In this document: in pieces, positions 1 to 7,003 of the stretch
Position numbering within the stretch: the stretch's first letter is position 1
Layout: each line of letters begins with the position of its first letter
Assembly (NCBI GenBank): GCA_903910005.1
Contig: CAIVXW010000504.1
Coordinates: 1 to 9,704 of the forward strand
Source of the DNA: an uncultured Methylococcaceae bacterium
Lineage (GTDB): Bacteria > Pseudomonadota > Gammaproteobacteria > Methylococcales > Methylococcaceae
DNA length: 9,704 nt
Direction of reading: 5' to 3'
The notes under the pieces: generated by a model
Database searches by the model: none
Told to the model about the DNA's origin: nothing
What the model saw: the letters and a program-made list of their open reading frames with translations, nothing else
Translations under genes and position numbers: made by a program

Positions 1-2628
1 AACCGGAAACGCTGGTGGTTTGCCAGCCTGGCCGCCGGGGCCGGCTGGATCGTGCCGGGTGCCATCAAGCAGTTTGGCGGTGCCTTTCTCGCTTTCGTGG
101 CGGTACAGCACGAAATTCCCCTGGACAAGGCGAGTGAACCTACCCAGATGTATCTGGCCGGTTTTGGTTATGTGTTTGCCGATCCGGTTTACGCGGCACT
201 GGCTACGACCCTGTTCGTGGTGCTGTCCCAAACCAAGATCAACGTCACCAATGCCTATGCCGGTTCCCTGGCCTGGTCGAATTTCTTTTCCCGGCTGACA
301 CACAGCCACCCGGGCCGGGTGGTTTGGCTGGGCTTCAACGTGCTGATTGCCTTTCTGCTGATGGAACTGGGGGTTTTTGGTGCCCTGTCGAATATTCTGG
401 GGCTGTATTCCAATGTCGCCATTGCCTGGGTAGGGGCACTGGTGGCCGATCTGGTCATCAACAAGCCTTTGGGGTTAAGTCCACCCTTCATCGAATTCAA
501 ACGCGGTCATTTATATGACATCAATCCGGTGGGGGTCGGTGCCATGATTATCGCCTCGGTGGTATCAATCATCGCCTATCTCGGTCTATTCGGAGAGGTG
601 GCGGGTGCCTTTTCCCCCTTCGTGGCTCTGGTGGTGGCTTTTGTGCTGGTGCCCACGCTTGCCGTCCTGACCCGGGGCCGCTATTACCTGGCCCGCGAGC
701 GGGTTTCGCCGGAGTCCCTGGAGGGACAATGCTGCTGTATCTGCGACCGGCACTTCGAGGTTGAAGATAAAACCTGGTGTCCTGCCTACGAAGGTGTCAT
801 CTGTTCGCTGTGCTGTTCCCTGGATGTGCGCTGTGGTGATGCCTGCAAACCGGCAGCCCACCTTGGACATCAGATCGACCGGGTACTCGATGCCGTGTTG
901 CCGGGCTCCCTGGCGGGAGTCTGGCGTACCCGGGTAGGTCTTTACATCAGCGCATTCCTGCTGCTCACCCTCATTACCACCGCATCGGTCGGCCTGGTCT
1001 ACAGTCAGGTAACCATGAACTTGACGACAGTGGATCTGGAGATTCGCAACCGGCTGGCGGATGGTTTCCTGAAACTCTACATCACCTTGCTGATCCTGAT
1101 GGGGTTTGCAGCCTGGTGGTTATTACTGACCGGCGAAAGCCGACGGGCGGCACAGGATGAATCCAACAAGCAGACTCACCTGCTGCTGAAAGAGATAGCA
1201 GAACACCACCGCACGGATGCCAAGCTACAGGCGGCGATGGAGCGGGCCGATCAGGCCAATCTGGCCAAAAGCGCATTTCTGAGTGGCATGAGCCACGAAC
1301 TACGCGGCCCCTTGAACAGTGTGCTGGGATTTTCCGAGATACTGATTGCAGATCCTGGCCTTGAATCCCGCCATCGCGAGGTGATTGAAATTATTCGCGG
1401 CAGTGGCGAACACCTGTCCAGCCTGATCGACGATATTCTCGATCTGGCCAAGATCGAAGCCCGCAAACTGCAACTGCTCCGACATCCGTTTGATCTGATC
1501 GGACTGCTGGAACAGACGGCTGATGCCATACGCCTGCAAGCCCTGAACAAGGCACTGAGGTTCGAGTGCCACTTTGATTCACCCTTACCGCGAACCGTCA
1601 AGGGAGACGAAAAACGGGTGAGGCAGATACTGATCAACCTGCTCAACAATGCCGTCAAATTTACCCCGTCAGGGACAGTGGAGTTACGGGTACGCTATGC
1701 CAGCGGCATCGTACATTTTGCGGTACGGGACACCGGTATTGGCATTGATCCGGAAGATATCGAACGCATCTTTCAACCCTTTCAGCGCGCCGCCACCTCA
1801 ACAACCCTGCCCGGTGCCGGGCTGGGACTCACCATCACCAAAATGTTCACCGAAATCATGGGGGGCGAACTGACCGTGACCAGCCAGCCCGGTGTGGGTA
1901 CGACCTTCCGGGTTCGCCTGTATCTGCCCCTGGTCGTAGGGGCACCGGTTCGCCCTGCCGTGGAGTGGCTCAGCGGCTATGAAGGCCCGCAACGCACCCT
2001 CCTCGTGACAGATGACGACCCCGTTCAGCGTGACATGCAGGCCCGTTTGCTGGCGTTATCGGGATTCAGGGTCATGCAGGCCGATTCCGGTGAGGCGTGC
2101 CTGGCCGCTCTCGCCGATACCCGGCCCGACCTGATCCTGCTCGATCTGGCCATGCCGGGCCTGGACGGTCTGGAAACCCTGCGCCGACTGCGCCTGGAGA
2201 TGAATTATGCCGGTCCCATATTGATCGTATCCGCCAATGCCTTTGATGGTGACCGTAGCGAGGCACTGGAAACAGGGGCCAGCGGGTATCTGGTCAAACC
2301 CCTGCGTCTGGCTGAACTCAGGGACAAGCTGCGCGAACATCTGGGGTTACACTGGACCTCCGTACCGACACCCTCCCATACAGCCCCGCTGATCCCCGCT
2401 CTTGAACCGGCTCGACCCGATCATGAAACCCGGGCAAATTTGCTCCATTTTGCCCGCATCGGCTATGTCGGCGGCATCGTGGAGATTCTCGAAGGGCTTC
2501 GCAATCAGGATGCCCGCTATCAGTCATTCGCCGCAACCGGACTGCAACTGGCCCGGCAATTCCGGCTGCGTGAACTGCAACAGATGTTTTCGGAAGAATC
2601 AAGCCATGTCGATGAAGACACTCCCTGA
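1..2628 (+). CDS. NCS1 permease-like/hybrid sensor histidine kinase fusion (5' end cut by window edge)
   Basis: This is a membrane sensor kinase fused to a transporter-like domain. The frame is open from base 1 with no stop, so the true start lies upstream; the GTG at 52 is internal. Residues are counted from the edge (875 visible). Residues 1-225 are hydrophobic with several membrane spans and carry KINVTNAYAGSLAWSN, which resembles the NCS1 (purine/cytosine/allantoin) permease family. Residues 244-282 hold ten cysteines. Two more membrane segments lie at about 312-334 and 358-378, followed by a helical linker. HisKA has its phospho-accepting His at 432 (SHELRGPLN). The HATPase domain shows N549/N550, DTGIG at 577 and GAGLGL at 605. 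A receiver follows with D671-D673, phospho-Asp 715, S744 and K766. The last 90 residues are helical and unassigned. The layout parallels CbrA-type kinases, in which a sodium/solute symporter is fused to a kinase. The ligand is unknown; a nitrogenous ring compound is inferred from the permease family only. The gene overlaps the next one, its likely partner. Confidence 0.88.
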   Translation, partial: NRKRWWFASLAAGAGWIVPGAIKQFGGAFLAFVAVQHEIPLDKASEPTQMYLAGFGYVFADPVYAALATTLFVVLSQTKINVTNAYAGSLAWSNFFSRLTHSHPGRVVWLGFNVLIAFLLMELGVFGALSNILGLYSNVAIAWVGALVADLVINKPLGLSPPFIEFKRGHLYDINPVGVGAMIIASVVSIIAYLGLFGEVAGAFSPFVALVVAFVLVPTLAVLTRGRYYLARERVSPESLEGQCCCICDRHFEVEDKTWCPAYEGVICSLCCSLDVRCGDACKPAAHLGHQIDRVLDAVLPGSLAGVWRTRVGLYISAFLLLTLITTASVGLVYSQVTMNLTTVDLEIRNRLADGFLKLYITLLILMGFAAWWLLLTGESRRAAQDESNKQTHLLLKEIAEHHRTDAKLQAAMERADQANLAKSAFLSGMSHELRGPLNSVLGFSEILIADPGLESRHREVIEIIRGSGEHLSSLIDDILDLAKIEARKLQLLRHPFDLIGLLEQTADAIRLQALNKALRFECHFDSPLPRTVKGDEKRVRQILINLLNNAVKFTPSGTVELRVRYASGIVHFAVRDTGIGIDPEDIERIFQPFQRAATSTTLPGAGLGLTITKMFTEIMGGELTVTSQPGVGTTFRVRLYLPLVVGAPVRPAVEWLSGYEGPQRTLLVTDDDPVQRDMQARLLALSGFRVMQADSGEACLAALADTRPDLILLDLAMPGLDGLETLRRLRLEMNYAGPILIVSANAFDGDRSEALETGASGYLVKPLRLAELRDKLREHLGLHWTSVPTPSHTAPLIPALEPARPDHETRANLLHFARIGYVGGIVEILEGLRNQDARYQSFAATGLQLARQFRLRELQQMFSEESSHVDEDTP

Positions 2629-3541
2629 CCGGGACATCGTACTGATCGTCGATGATGTCCCCAATAACCTCAATTTTCTCTCTACTGCGTTGAATCAGGC
2701 CGGATTTTCCGCCCTGGTGGCTCTGGATGGTCAGATGGCCCTGGAACAGCTCAAGCTGATTCGTCCGCATGTGATTTTGCTGGACGCCGTCATGCCCGGT
2801 ATGGATGGCTTTGAGTTGTGCCGTCGTATCCAGGCGGATCCGGCACTGCGGGATATACCGGTAATTTTCATGACCGCGCTGGACGATACCGAGCATGTGA
2901 TAAGGGGATTCGGAACCGGCGCGGTCGATTATGTCGTGAAACCGGTGCGACCGGCTGAAGTGATTGCCCGGATTCACGCCCACCTGCGTCGTTCCCGCAG
3001 TGTCCAGCAGGCCCGTCAGGCACTGGAATCTGCGGCCCAGGCTGCCGTGGCTCTGGATGAAAATGCACGGGTTTTATGGATGACCGAGCCGGCCAGGCGT
3101 GTACTGGCCGCGCTGGGAACCGCCGCACCGGATACCGACAGCGAATGGCCTCCGGCGGTAGCCCGGTGGGTGGCCGATAGCCTGAAGAACGGTGCCACCG
3201 AAATCGGATCCGGCTCTTTCGCCACCGAAACCGGAATCGTCACTGCCACCCTGACTACCGATCCGGTCATGGGCGGCAGCCTTTTACTGTTCAAATCCGA
3301 AAGCCACAAATTTAATATGTCGGGTGTCAGGGAGCAGTTCGGACTGACCCACCGCGAGGCGGAAATCCTGATGTGGGTGGCTTACGGCAAGACCAATCGC
3401 CAGATCGGCGAGGTACTGGCAATCAGCCCGCGCACCGTGAACAAGCATCTGGATCATGTCTTCATCAAACTCGGCGTCGAAACCCGTGCTGCGGCAACGG
3501 CCATCGCCATCACCCGGATGCAGAACCAGTCGACCGGATGA
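2606..3541 (+). CDS. Response regulator, REC + PAS-like + LuxR-type HTH
   Basis: This 311-residue DNA-binding response regulator is probably the output partner of the preceding kinase. The N-terminal receiver (about residues 10-125) has the acidic pair D16/D17, phospho-Asp 60 in LLDAVMPGMDG, T90 and K112 (VVKP). Residues about 140-235 look like a weak PAS-type fold (AVALDENARVLWMTEPARR...), which I infer from sequence style only. The C-terminal 245-305 is a GerE/LuxR helix-turn-helix with LTHREAEIL, GKTNRQIGEVL and SPRTVNKHLDHVFIKLGV. The start chosen is ATG 2606, with GGAAG about nine bases upstream; a second ATG at 2612 is possible. The frame extends upstream to 2402, but that part is only the shadow of the kinase gene. 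The 23-base overlap with the kinase suggests translational coupling. Its targets are not in the window or cannot be identified from it. Confidence 0.9.
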   Translation: MSMKTLPDRDIVLIVDDVPNNLNFLSTALNQAGFSALVALDGQMALEQLKLIRPHVILLDAVMPGMDGFELCRRIQADPALRDIPVIFMTALDDTEHVIRGFGTGAVDYVVKPVRPAEVIARIHAHLRRSRSVQQARQALESAAQAAVALDENARVLWMTEPARRVLAALGTAAPDTDSEWPPAVARWVADSLKNGATEIGSGSFATETGIVTATLTTDPVMGGSLLLFKSESHKFNMSGVREQFGLTHREAEILMWVAYGKTNRQIGEVLAISPRTVNKHLDHVFIKLGVETRAAATAIAITRMQNQSTG

Positions 3542-3588
3542 CGGGCACTTGAGCCGTTGTCTGCGGATGGCAGCCCCCGGAGGCGGGT

Positions 3589-3770
3589 AAATTTGACGCT
3601 GATGTCGATGAAGGACTGAAAAACCCAGCGGGCCGTGGGGCGCGGGTTGGGTTTGCCTTTCTGGTCGGGATAGGTTTGCTGACTGTGCTGCGTTGCCGCT
3701 CAGCGACTTCATGAACATGGGGTATGCCCGCCTGATTTTCGCAGATGAACTGGGTCACGACCTGCTTCAA
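3589..3770 (-). pseudogene. Decayed IS1634-type (IS4 superfamily) transposase fragment
   Basis: Read on the minus strand, three pieces in three frames resemble an IS1634-type DDE transposase. Bases 3770-3720 give LKQVVTQFICENQAGIP. After one extra base at 3719, bases 3718-3686 give MFMKSLSGNAA. In the third frame, 3681-3589 give TYPDQKGKPNPRPTARWVF followed by QSFIDISVKF. In intact family members the first two motifs are contiguous in the middle of the protein and the PDQKGKP..RP..RWVFQ motif lies near the C-terminus. So this copy has frameshifts and a large internal deletion, and cannot make a transposase. No terminal inverted repeats or target duplication could be recognised. The rest of the 3542-3883 gap (3542-3588 and 3771-3883) shows no gene I trust; it contains weak open frames only. 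The family assignment is from memory of family motifs, not from a search. Confidence 0.72.
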
Positions 3771-3883
3771 ATTCAGAATAGCGTTTAGACTGAATCAGTG
3801 CCAGGACTTCCAGATGGTCGATACGGGCCAGTGGATCGATCATATCCGGATTCGCTTTATTTGCGTGGATTGCCGCACATACA

Positions 3884-4342
3884 TCAGCCCTGACACAGAA
3901 AGACGGTTTTTTTTCCCAGGCAGAAGGACAGGGCGGAATCAATCAGGTAGCGGTGTTGCAGGGCAGTGCGTCCCAGCAACAGGCGGAAGCGCATGGTTTC
4001 GCGTCCGGTGAGGCTGAGTTCTATGGGGAAGGTATCGTGGCCCAGGGTCAGGCTGGATTCGATGAAATAACGCAGGGAGCGGTGTCCGCCGGAATCACAA
4101 ACCTGGCGCCGATCAATGACCGGCGCGACACAAACCCGTACCAGACGGGTGTCCTGGCGGGGATGGATGCAGAACTGAACCCAGCGTTGACCGCCGTCAA
4201 AAAAGGTATGCAGTTCAAAGGCATGCAAGGCCGAGGTGCGGGCACCGGTGTCGAGTTTGGCCTTGATCGGGGGCAGGTTGAGGCTGGTAAGGGAAGCCCA
4301 TTCGCGCCAGCCCAGGACTTTTTTTTCGGGTGCGCTAGCCAC
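3884..4342 (-). CDS. Putative ATP-dependent zinc protease / retropepsin-like protein (RimK-associated family)
   Basis: This 152-residue protein belongs to the family annotated as 'ATP-dependent zinc protease' or RimK/LysX-associated (Pfam Zn_protease), which is now thought to have a retropepsin-like fold. Diagnostic segments are GWREWASL near the N-terminus, IKAKLDTGARTSALHA with the presumed catalytic Asp at residue 31, DRRQVCDSGGH in the middle, and FRLLLGRTALQHRYLIDSA near the end. Length is typical of the family. The chosen start is GTG 4342, which overlaps the CBS gene by 8 bases. An ATG at 4429 is in frame, but its extra 29 codons lie wholly within the conserved CBS-domain coding sequence and read as its shadow. 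A GAGGA lies about 14 bases before the GTG, which is far for a Shine-Dalgarno. It is the last gene of the minus-strand unit. In many gammaproteobacteria this gene sits beside rimK; here an IS remnant follows. The substrate is unknown. Confidence 0.82.
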   Translation of the reverse strand: MASAPEKKVLGWREWASLTSLNLPPIKAKLDTGARTSALHAFELHTFFDGGQRWVQFCIHPRQDTRLVRVCVAPVIDRRQVCDSGGHRSLRYFIESSLTLGHDTFPIELSLTGRETMRFRLLLGRTALQHRYLIDSALSFCLGKKTVFLCQG

Positions 4343-4787
4343 TTCGGTGTCGGTGTTCCTCGGTTCGTTCCCGCTCGGGAATTTTAACCAGATCAGACAA
4401 TTCTCCCACCAGAATTTCCAGCACGTCATCCTGGGTCAGGATACCGGCCAGGTAGCCGTCGGCATCCACCACCGGAATCCGCCGTACTCCCCGGCTCTGC
4501 ATGCGGCGCAGGGTTTCCCACAGACCATCCCGTTCGCGGGCGGTCAGCAGTTCGGTGCCAATGAGGTCACCCACGGTGACCGCGTCCGGCTCCAGGTTGG
4601 CCGCCAGCACTTCAATCACCAGATCACGGTCAGTCACAATGCCTACCGGCCTGACGCCCCTGTCGTCCTGTTCGACCACGATCAGGCAGCCGACATGCCA
4701 TTGCCGCATGATGCGGGCCGCTTCAAGAATCGAATCCCCGCGCCGGGCAATGGCCGTATCGCGGTTGCAGAATAGTCCTACCGACAT
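4335..4787 (-). CDS. Two-CBS-domain protein
   Basis: This 150-residue soluble protein is built almost entirely of one CBS pair (Bateman module). CBS1 is at about residues 8-65 (DSILEAARIMRQWHVGCLIV, then GIVTDRDLVIEVL) and CBS2 at about 72-130 (VGDLI, LRRMQSRGVRRIPVVDADG, GILTQDDVLEIL). The charged tail (ERERTEEHRHRSG) has no obvious domain. CBS pairs commonly bind adenine nucleotides or S-adenosylmethionine and regulate a partner; no catalytic domain is attached here, so the partner must be separate. The ATG at 4787 overlaps the truD stop by 10 bases and has a strong GGAGG seven bases upstream, inside truD. The protease gene starts within its last codons, so the two are likely coexpressed and perhaps functionally linked. 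That link is inference. Confidence 0.88.
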   Translation of the reverse strand: MSVGLFCNRDTAIARRGDSILEAARIMRQWHVGCLIVVEQDDRGVRPVGIVTDRDLVIEVLAANLEPDAVTVGDLIGTELLTARERDGLWETLRRMQSRGVRRIPVVDADGYLAGILTQDDVLEILVGELSDLVKIPERERTEEHRHRSG

Positions 4788-5827
4788 GGATTTACCTCCG
4801 GATCATTAAACACCAGCAACTCTCGCAGCAAGGTGGTGGCATAGGCTCCCGCTGGCAGCGAGAAGCGGATTTCGAGTTGGTCAGGTTCAGCGAACTCAAG
4901 GTTCAAACCGTCCGGACACAGGCGCAAGGGACGGCGAGCCATTTCCAGGCCGTGCCGCTCCAGCCCCCCGGTTAGTTCAGGAGCCTCTGCCAGCACCGCC
5001 GCTTCCAGTGCCGCCACGGTCGCCGACACCGGATTTTCCCCGATTCCCCACAGCGGGCCACTCGGGTGGATGTTGAGTTCAGCCATCCGCCGCCGGATGG
5101 TGTCGTCCACCGGTGACCTGAAAAAACTGTGGGAATCGGCAAACATGAAAACATCGCCTTCCAGCGGTTGATCCCAGGTGCCAGCGGCGACCCGGGCCGC
5201 CAGCACCCGGTTGAACAGTTCGGAACGGGCCGCCGACAGATACAGCCCGCGCCGACCGGTGTCGATGGATGACAGTTGCCCGGCAAAGAATGCCAGAACC
5301 CGGCTGATGTTGCCGCCGTCGTGACCAAACCGCTGGCTGCCAAAATAATTGGGAACGCCCCGGGCCGCCAGCAGAGCCAGCCGTTGCGTCAGGGCCAAAC
5401 GGTCGCCGCTGAACTGACGTATGCGGATGATGAAGCGGTTGCCGGTCAGTGCCCCCTTGCGTAGTTTGCGGGCATTGCGGGTCATGCCCAGAATTTTCAC
5501 CGTCGCCGATTCCAGGGCACTGAAATCGGGTTCGGCCTTGAGGGGAAATTTGACGCTGAACCATTGCCGGGTAACACCCTGCCGGTCCTTGAGACCGGCG
5601 TATCCGGTTTCGCGCTGCGGCACCCCGGCCAGTCGGGCCAGACTGCGGGCCACGTGTTCGGTATTTTCATCACGCTTCTCTACCCACAGAAACACGTGTT
5701 CACCGGCACCGGACGGTTCAAAGCCCAGTATTTCCTCCACCACGAAATCATCCGGCGAGGCCTTGAGCAAGCCCCGTCCGGGCGGCTCGCCATGTGCGTA
5801 GGGTAGCGTGGCAACGGGTGTATACAT
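4778..5827 (-). CDS. truD: tRNA pseudouridine(13) synthase TruD
   Basis: TruD converts uridine 13 of certain tRNAs (tRNA-Glu in E. coli) to pseudouridine. The 349 residues from ATG 5827 match the E. coli length exactly. Conserved elements are KASPDDFVVEE at residues 22-32, GYAGLKDRQGVTRQWFSV with the catalytic Asp at residue 81 (E. coli Asp80), RNARKLRKGALTGNRF, and PNYFGSQRFGHDGGN. The frame continues upstream to an ATG at 5938, but those 37 codons fall inside the ispF coding sequence and lack TruD homology, so the shorter start is preferred. The ispF stop lies four bases upstream; a GGTGGA lies about 14 bases before the start, so coupling by terminating ribosomes is likely. In E. coli-like genomes surE-pcm-nlpD-rpoS follow; here a CBS-domain gene does. 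Confidence 0.96.
   Translation of the reverse strand: MYTPVATLPYAHGEPPGRGLLKASPDDFVVEEILGFEPSGAGEHVFLWVEKRDENTEHVARSLARLAGVPQRETGYAGLKDRQGVTRQWFSVKFPLKAEPDFSALESATVKILGMTRNARKLRKGALTGNRFIIRIRQFSGDRLALTQRLALLAARGVPNYFGSQRFGHDGGNISRVLAFFAGQLSSIDTGRRGLYLSAARSELFNRVLAARVAAGTWDQPLEGDVFMFADSHSFFRSPVDDTIRRRMAELNIHPSGPLWGIGENPVSATVAALEAAVLAEAPELTGGLERHGLEMARRPLRLCPDGLNLEFAEPDQLEIRFSLPAGAYATTLLRELLVFNDPEVNPCR
4795..4799 (-). promoter_or_regulatory. Strong ribosome binding site of the CBS-domain gene
   Basis: GGAGG on the minus strand lies seven bases before the ATG at 4787, inside the last codons of truD. It fixes the CBS start and indicates independent, efficient initiation despite the 10-base overlap. 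Confidence 0.8.
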
Positions 5828-5831
5828 GGGG

Positions 5832-6308
5832 TCAGGTTTTTTCCACCAGAGCCACGGCCAGTGCCGAAATCCCTTCACCGCGTCCCTCAAAACCCATGCC
5901 CTCGGTGGTCGTGGCCTTGACGTTGACCTGTTCCGCATTTACCTGCAAATCTGCGGCAATGCTGGCTCGCATGGCTTCCATGTAAGGGGCCAGTCTGGGC
6001 TTCTGGGCCACAATCGTCAGATCGATGTTACCGACCCGGAATCCTTCCCGGACAACCAGGGCATGAACTTCCCGTAACAGGATACGGCTATCGACGCCCC
6101 GGTATTGTTGATCGTTGTCCGGAAAATGACGACCGATGTCGCCCTTGCCGATGGCCCCCAGCAGGGCATCACAGAGGGCATGCAGTGCCACGTCGCCGTC
6201 GGAATGGGCCAGCAGACTGCGGGGATAATCAATGTTGACCCCGCCCAGTACCAGTTGGCCACCGTCCTGAAAACGGTGGGCATCATAACCTTGACCAATG
6301 CGTATCAT
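5832..6308 (-). CDS. ispF: 2-C-methyl-D-erythritol 2,4-cyclodiphosphate synthase IspF
   Basis: IspF is the fifth enzyme of the MEP isoprenoid pathway. It cyclises CDP-methylerythritol 2-phosphate to the 2,4-cyclodiphosphate with release of CMP, as a cytosolic homotrimer with Zn at each active site. The 158 residues (E. coli 159) begin MIRIGQGYDAHRF, with the zinc ligands D9, H11 and H43 (AHSDGDVALHALCDALLG). The CMP-binding segment TTTEGMGFEGRGEGI is near the C-terminus. The ATG overlaps the ispD stop in an ATGA, and a GGAG lies about five bases upstream. No key residue appears missing. Together with ispD it supplies adjacent but not consecutive MEP steps; the intervening ispE is not in the window. 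Confidence 0.97.
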   Translation of the reverse strand: MIRIGQGYDAHRFQDGGQLVLGGVNIDYPRSLLAHSDGDVALHALCDALLGAIGKGDIGRHFPDNDQQYRGVDSRILLREVHALVVREGFRVGNIDLTIVAQKPRLAPYMEAMRASIAADLQVNAEQVNVKATTTEGMGFEGRGEGISALAVALVEKT

Positions 6309-7003
6309 TGTTGCTCCAGGTAGAAGGTCGCGAGGGCGATGTCCTCGGGACGAGTGATTTTGATGTTATCGGGCCTGCCTTCAACGATGCCGGGACAGGC
6401 TCCCTGCAATTCCAGGGCGCTGGCTTCGTCCGTTACGACCAGCCCCTGCTCCCGCGCCCGCACCAGTGCCTGGCGCAAGGCCGCCAGCCGGAACATCTGC
6501 GGGGTCAGTGCCCGCCAGATCAGGCTGCGATCCACCGTAGCCACGATGGCCCGGGATTCCACCCGCTTGAGGGTATCGCTGACCGGAACCGCCAGAATAC
6601 CGCCAACCGGGTGCCGCGCCAGGGTGTCCATCAGGTGATTGAGGTCGGATGCGGTCAGACAGGGGCGGGCCGCATCGTGTACCAGTACCCAGTCATCGGC
6701 GCGTGCCTGCCCGGCCAGAACATCCAGGGCAGACAGTACCGAATCAGCCCGTTCGCTGCCACCGGGAGCGGTACGGATACGTGGATCAGCCGATACCGCC
6801 AATCCGGGCCAGTAATCATCCCCCGGCGAGAGGGCCACTACCACCCCGGCAATCCGTTCAACCGACAGCAACCGCTCCAGGGTATGTTGCAGCACGGGCT
6901 TGCCTGCAATCTCCAGGTACTGTTTGGGAATCGGGCTGCCCATGCGTTTGCCCGCACCGGCGGCGGGTACCACGGCCCAGAAACCAGGCGGAAGGGTGGT
7001 CAT
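6305..7003 (-). CDS. ispD: 2-C-methyl-D-erythritol 4-phosphate cytidylyltransferase IspD
   Basis: IspD, the third MEP-pathway enzyme, joins CTP and methylerythritol 4-phosphate to give CDP-methylerythritol and pyrophosphate. The 232 residues (E. coli 236) carry the nucleotidyltransferase signature PAAGAGKRMGSPIPKQYL at 13-30 with the conserved Arg and Lys. Further on are VLVHDAARPC with its metal-site Asp, TVDRSLIWRALTPQMF with the substrate-binding Arg, and DNIKITRPEDI near the C-terminus. A GGAGG lies seven bases before the ATG at 7003. The start overlaps the ftsB stop and the end overlaps the ispF start, each by four bases (ATGA). It is a separate protein, not the IspDF fusion seen in some other proteobacteria. 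Confidence 0.97.
   Translation of the reverse strand: MTTLPPGFWAVVPAAGAGKRMGSPIPKQYLEIAGKPVLQHTLERLLSVERIAGVVVALSPGDDYWPGLAVSADPRIRTAPGGSERADSVLSALDVLAGQARADDWVLVHDAARPCLTASDLNHLMDTLARHPVGGILAVPVSDTLKRVESRAIVATVDRSLIWRALTPQMFRLAALRQALVRAREQGLVVTDEASALELQGACPGIVEGRPDNIKITRPEDIALATFYLEQQ

Noticed and set aside
52..54. GTG at 52 as the start of the sensor kinase
   Set aside because: The frame is open to base 1 and the residues before the GTG already read as membrane permease sequence, so the gene begins outside the window.
3576..3587. CCCG-GAGG-CGGG hairpin after the response regulator as a terminator
   Set aside because: The stem has only four base pairs and is followed by TAAATTT rather than a T-run; too weak to call.
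3620..3653. Inverted repeat AAACCCA...TGGGTTT as an operator or terminator
   Set aside because: It falls inside the coding remnant of the transposase (the GKPNPRPTARWVF region) and lacks a T-run; probably chance from Pro/Trp/Gly codons.
3709..3942. 77-codon minus-strand frame in the convergent gap
   Set aside because: It runs through the transposase remnant in the wrong frame and into the protease 3' end; no family resemblance or RBS. The IS1634 motif pieces explain part of it better.
4343..4429. ATG 4429 as the protease start
   Set aside because: The extra codons overlap conserved CBS-domain coding sequence in another frame and show no family match; GTG 4342 fits the family length.
5828..5938. 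Upstream 37-codon extension of TruD
   Set aside because: It lies inside ispF, is rich in Arg/Pro/Trp shadow residues, and TruD homology begins only after the ATG at 5827, which gives the E. coli length.
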